Shown: positions 59,653 to 64,000 of the stretch, piece by piece
Layout: each line of letters opens with the position of its first letter
Position numbering within the stretch: position 1 is the stretch's first letter
Assembly: GCA_947579605.1 (NCBI GenBank)
Contig: OX388307.1
Span: 26,761,237 to 26,825,236 of the forward strand
Length of the DNA stretch: 64,000 bases
Origin: Athripsodes cinereus
Taxonomy: Eukaryota > Arthropoda > Insecta > Trichoptera > Leptoceridae
Reading direction: 5' to 3'
Position numbers and translations under genes: made by a program
Notes under the pieces: model-generated
Told to the model about the DNA's origin: nothing
Databases searched by the model: none
What the model saw: the letters and a program-made list of their open reading frames with translations, nothing else

Positions 59653-62600
59653 ATACGTTATCGTCCCACCAGGACGATCGCATCACTTCATTACATAACA
59701 TTATCAAAAGAGAAATTATCAAGAACATTTAAAGAAATGAATTTACATTATTTGTACATAATAAAAGTATATAATTTGGCTCAGCCCCCAGCTTTCTATG
59801 TACAAAGCACATAGAAAACACATAGAATATTATATGATAGAGAAAGTATATAAAGAAAGTTACAGTTATAATTGCAAGTAAAACAGATTAATATATTGGC
59901 TCAAGTTCATGTCTAGGTATGAATCTACTTGGTCTATACAAGAGGAATGCATTGTGTGTGTGTGAACATATTTCAATTATATATTTATACTTACGTAAAG
60001 TTCAGAGAATTCCTTATCCTTTGGTTTCATCATTTTCTTATGGTCATCTTATCATTATAGAATACATAGGTAATTCAAGCAATAATGTTTCTTCTGTTAG
60101 CATACTTTATATTGCAAAGATTCTACTTATATCTTTTCCTGAGTAGAATTATAGATATATATATCCATATAAACAATCAAAAATTTATATCAAGTGGAAC
60201 AAAGATTATCATAAGTACATCAGACCTTTCCAAGAACGTGGATATTTTATTTCCATCAGTGGAGCCATTCATTTAGCTCTTTGTTGCTCTCATAGTGAAA
60301 TAATATGGTCTTTCATCCGTTGGTTGGTCAAGGAATCGAACCTTTGTGACATAACTACTCCAAGTATAAACTAGGTTATTGGAAGAATATATACAAGGAG
60401 GCGAAGAGATGTACTTTAATATTATACAGAGTATTGAATCTACTTGAGGGTATATAAAATGGATTTCAACAGAAAGATATCGTATGGTAAGTGATTCACA
60501 TTTATTGTGCAAACATACATATATTACACAACAAGACAGTTATTTTCAAAGTAAATTTGTAGGGAATGACATTCCGCTCAATATGCAAAGTTACGAAAGT
60601 TATATCATATTCGGATTGAGACAATAAATCAAACAATGGTAATTATCAAATAAACCAACCTTGGTATTATCAATATAAATCAATACCTGGTTTATCATAT
60701 GCTCTATAAATATTTAAATGGAAACATTCATTCTTCATTCAAACCCAAAATCTTAAATTAGTACACAAAGGAAAGCAATATATAAAATAGTTCAATGATA
60801 ATATGAATTCTGTTATGGAAAAAATATCATTATATACAATATACAATAACAATATAGTCACTTACAGATGAACAGGCGAGCTGTTGTTGAATAACACAAA
60901 GCCGAGTATATTACTGATGAAGTATTGTGTACACTTTGACGGTAGAAGGCAGAATCGTGAAAGAAACATACTCTAATGTCTCTATGGCGGTCGCTGGTCA
61001 TACCAAAGACGTACAGGGGTGTGTAGGTGGTGCCAGAATCTGATAGATTCTGTCCTCAGGACGGAAGAGATCACTACTTCTCAAGAGTCATGAGAAATCT
61101 TATAAGTTCCTACTCTATCCTCAAGTTCACATTGGAATGGGAGTTACATCGGTAAATCACCGATACGCAATATACGGACTACCCGCGTTGAAGAGGTATT
61201 CGTTGCAGACTTCGGAACACATTCATAATTTTAAATTAAATTTATAATACTGAGCAAGTAGAAAGAATAGTTTATGCGCTTTTTTATGATTCCTATCATT
61301 GAATAATTGTTCAGAAACAATGGATTATCCTCTTCACACGGTTATATATAATGGCGGGAACAGCATAACCACGCCCTAACAAACACAAATGCTACATTAC
61401 TCAAAATCTTCTAATGTTGTCTTTATAACACCACAATAATCGAAATCTATATGACTCAAAGGAAACACAAGAATGTCCATAACACTATTCGGATTATTGA
61501 TTACTATTGATTATTAATCATTATTATTATTGCTCCCTGATATTGGCGGTAAAATCGGTCGCACGCGCAATAACTAACACAGATTTTTAAAGTACATTAT
61601 TAACGACACACAATAAGAATAGTTTTACGTACGATAGAGGGCAACACACTTGTTTATCACATTATGAAGTTAAGTACTATTAAATAATTATCGTTAGTAT
61701 TATTATTGTGTCGGAGCTACGCAAGGCGGTTCGCAACCAAGGCGGGGAAGGGACAACCCTTCCTTCGTCCAACCTATGCCATGGTTTGCGGGTAACTGAT
61801 TTCAAAAGGACGCGATCTATTCAACAAACAGTTGGTCTAACGAATTAAGTGCCGTGTGCAAGTACGGGGTTCACACAGATACCTTCGAGAAGTCACGTGA
61901 CATCGGATGATTTCCATAACGTTCGATTATTATTATTATTATGGATGACTCATGGACAACAAATGGATATTGGAACATTAGCTAGTATGAACTTCTCCGC
62001 AGCGATTATTTAATGCGTAGCATTCTCCCTTTCGGCCCCTCTTGAAAATTTGAAGAGAAGCGACAAATTTTCAAGTTCCCCAATTATACAAAAAAAATTG
62101 AGAACCACTTCAAAAAATTGTTGAGAACCACTGGTTACATGAAAAGATTGAATACCACTGGTTACATAAAAAAGTTGAGAACCATTGGATACATAAGCAA
62201 CTATATAGGTACCCAATTACAGACAAACAATTCAAAAAATGGTGGCTTATATACTATTACAATGTTTCTTACATCCTATAGCCCATTCAATTATTATTAT
62301 TAAGCACTCGCGGTAAATTGCCCATAGTCAAAATTGATGCGAACTGTTTTCATATTTTGACTTACACTTCTTAATAATAACACAAAATTCACATTGGTTG
62401 TTTTAGTACGGGGCTCCTATCAAAAGTCTGATAGCTACAATCATAACAATATAATAGTACATAGAGGTGTGTATATATATAGACATGTGCATATGTGCAT
62501 GTATATGAAAAACACAGGGTATGAAAACAACAACTTTAAACATTTTACAATACAATTTTATAGAAACTCAGGATCGTTATTACGTTTCAATATACGGTTC

Positions 62601-64000
62601 GTTCTACACTGGTGATAAAATTCTTTCTTTCAATTTCTCAATATACGTACGTTTCATTGATGGATTCCTTTACTACGATCGACGACAAGTTAATATTTTA
62701 AACATGACAAACATATAAAACAAAAGTTACATACTTAAGAAGTTGGTTTACATCATTCTCGATTCCAGTTACATGTATCCGACAAGGGAAAAGTAACATA
62801 AAGGAATTTAAATAAATATAAACAATTTTGTATAGATGGAATTAGAGATACCACATTTACGCTTCATTTAACCCATTAAGCTTAATAGCACTCATATACA
62901 AGTGATTTCATGTACCATGTACCATACAAAGATATTGGCAAAGCACAGAAAGAAATCATAGACATAATAAGGACATATACATATTAGAAAAACAATTTAC
63001 ACGCAGACATGACATAATGGTACATCACGACGACTGCAATCACATTTACAGTAACCGATATTCATTATTGGCGTCAAATCCTTCTACGCATATTACATAC
63101 GACACAGTTCTCACACAGAGACAGATTTCTCACACAGAGATAATCTCAGAGGGAGCTACCCTCACACAGGCTTAATACATGACAAATACATTGAACAACT
63201 TTCGATCTTTGCTACACAATATACAAGTTACAAGTTCAATAAATTCTTTACATACATCATTATTCAAATTCAACATTAACTTCTTCATTCAGGGCTCACC
63301 TTTCATAAACAGATTCATACATCATCTTTATTCACTAACATACAATTAATCAAAATTATCCCATTGAATATCTGTAGCCAACATTCCACTACAGGTTTTA
63401 TTCTGTGTCCTTCATAAGCCATTCCCGTTCAATGTCAAAATGTTCTATCACATTTTCCAATGTATTCAAGCAACATAAACAAATTTTTTACAAAGTCACA
63501 AAATTATATTTAATTCAACAAGGATATACTACATCCAAACATTTCCAATTACAATTCATAAGAGATTACTACGTGTCCTACACGGAATCAAACGTCATAT
63601 AAACTCAAACTTCAAAATAATAGGCATGAACGATTAGCAATCACATTGTCTACATTCATCAAAAAGAGCATTACGATTTATCTTTCACACATCCAGATAA
63701 CATCGTCTCTACATTGATTACACAAAAAGTCACAAAAAAGTATTTAAACACATCTCTCCTACCACGGCTTCACATATTACATAAACATAACTCATTTTTT
63801 ATCAAAAAGCGTTCGTTAGTTTACCTTAACGGAACAATTCACTAAGCGGACTCAATTCTCAAATAAACAAGGCATAGGTTACTTCAATATTTCACGATGG
63901 TAATAAGCCGCAAAAGTCACATTATTACATTTCAAGAAAATTAATTACTTCACAAAAGATAACAAATTCCGTACACGAAGGGTTAATATTCAACAAAAAA
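59653..64000. repeat. second copy of the 5677-bp duplication, cut by the window edge
   Basis: It matches 53976-58323 and is still matching when the sequence stops. The near identity points to a duplication so recent that drift has hardly begun, or to two haplotypes joined in an assembly. Confidence 0.9.

Noticed and set aside
1..64000. A multi-gene defence, biosynthetic or other novel system
   Set aside because: There is no cluster of intact genes. Apart from one G-gamma exon, the coding signals are transposon remnants.

Overview
This is an AT-rich stretch of eukaryotic nuclear DNA, almost certainly from an insect and most likely a moth or butterfly. The evidence is the mix of retroposons: tRNA-derived SINEs with intact A and B boxes, RTE-type and R1-type LINE 3' ends with GAA or ATC tails, and hAT-type foldback elements. 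It also carries one spliced exon of an insect G-protein gamma subunit. There is no bacterial gene organisation, and no long open reading frame outside transposon remnants.

The only host gene I can support is a first coding exon on the minus strand at 19930-20042. It encodes the conserved N-terminus of a G-protein gamma subunit of the Drosophila Ggamma30A (visual Gamma-e) type and ends in a consensus splice donor. I could not find the next exon in the 19.9 kb to its left, so positions 1-19929 are probably a large intron. Everything right of about 20.1 kb is upstream of this exon and shows no second recognisable gene.

Layout. Positions 1-6446 hold a very young LTR element in minus orientation. 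Its 746-bp LTRs look identical, it has a polypurine tract, but no gag or pol reading frame. Positions 6447-53975 are a graveyard of interspersed repeats. The commonest is a short retroposon (here 'family A', about 24 fragments, full-length example 40272-40526) that ends in a TAG microsatellite. Next come LINE 3' ends (RTE, R1, and a family C ending in a 'SAYP' peptide), a tRNA-SINE with four copies all on the minus strand, a second tRNA-SINE at 29700-29951, foldback or MITE elements (13799-14009, 34438-34995, 43698-43817, 46517-46804) and a composite repeat 'family B'. Positions 53976-64000 are a direct duplication of a 5677-bp unit. The second copy runs off the right edge, and I noticed only two differences between the copies.

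The points most worth a second look are the non-coding LTR element that carries old LINE fragments, the near-identical 5.68-kb duplication, family A itself, and the target-site-flanked nested insertions.
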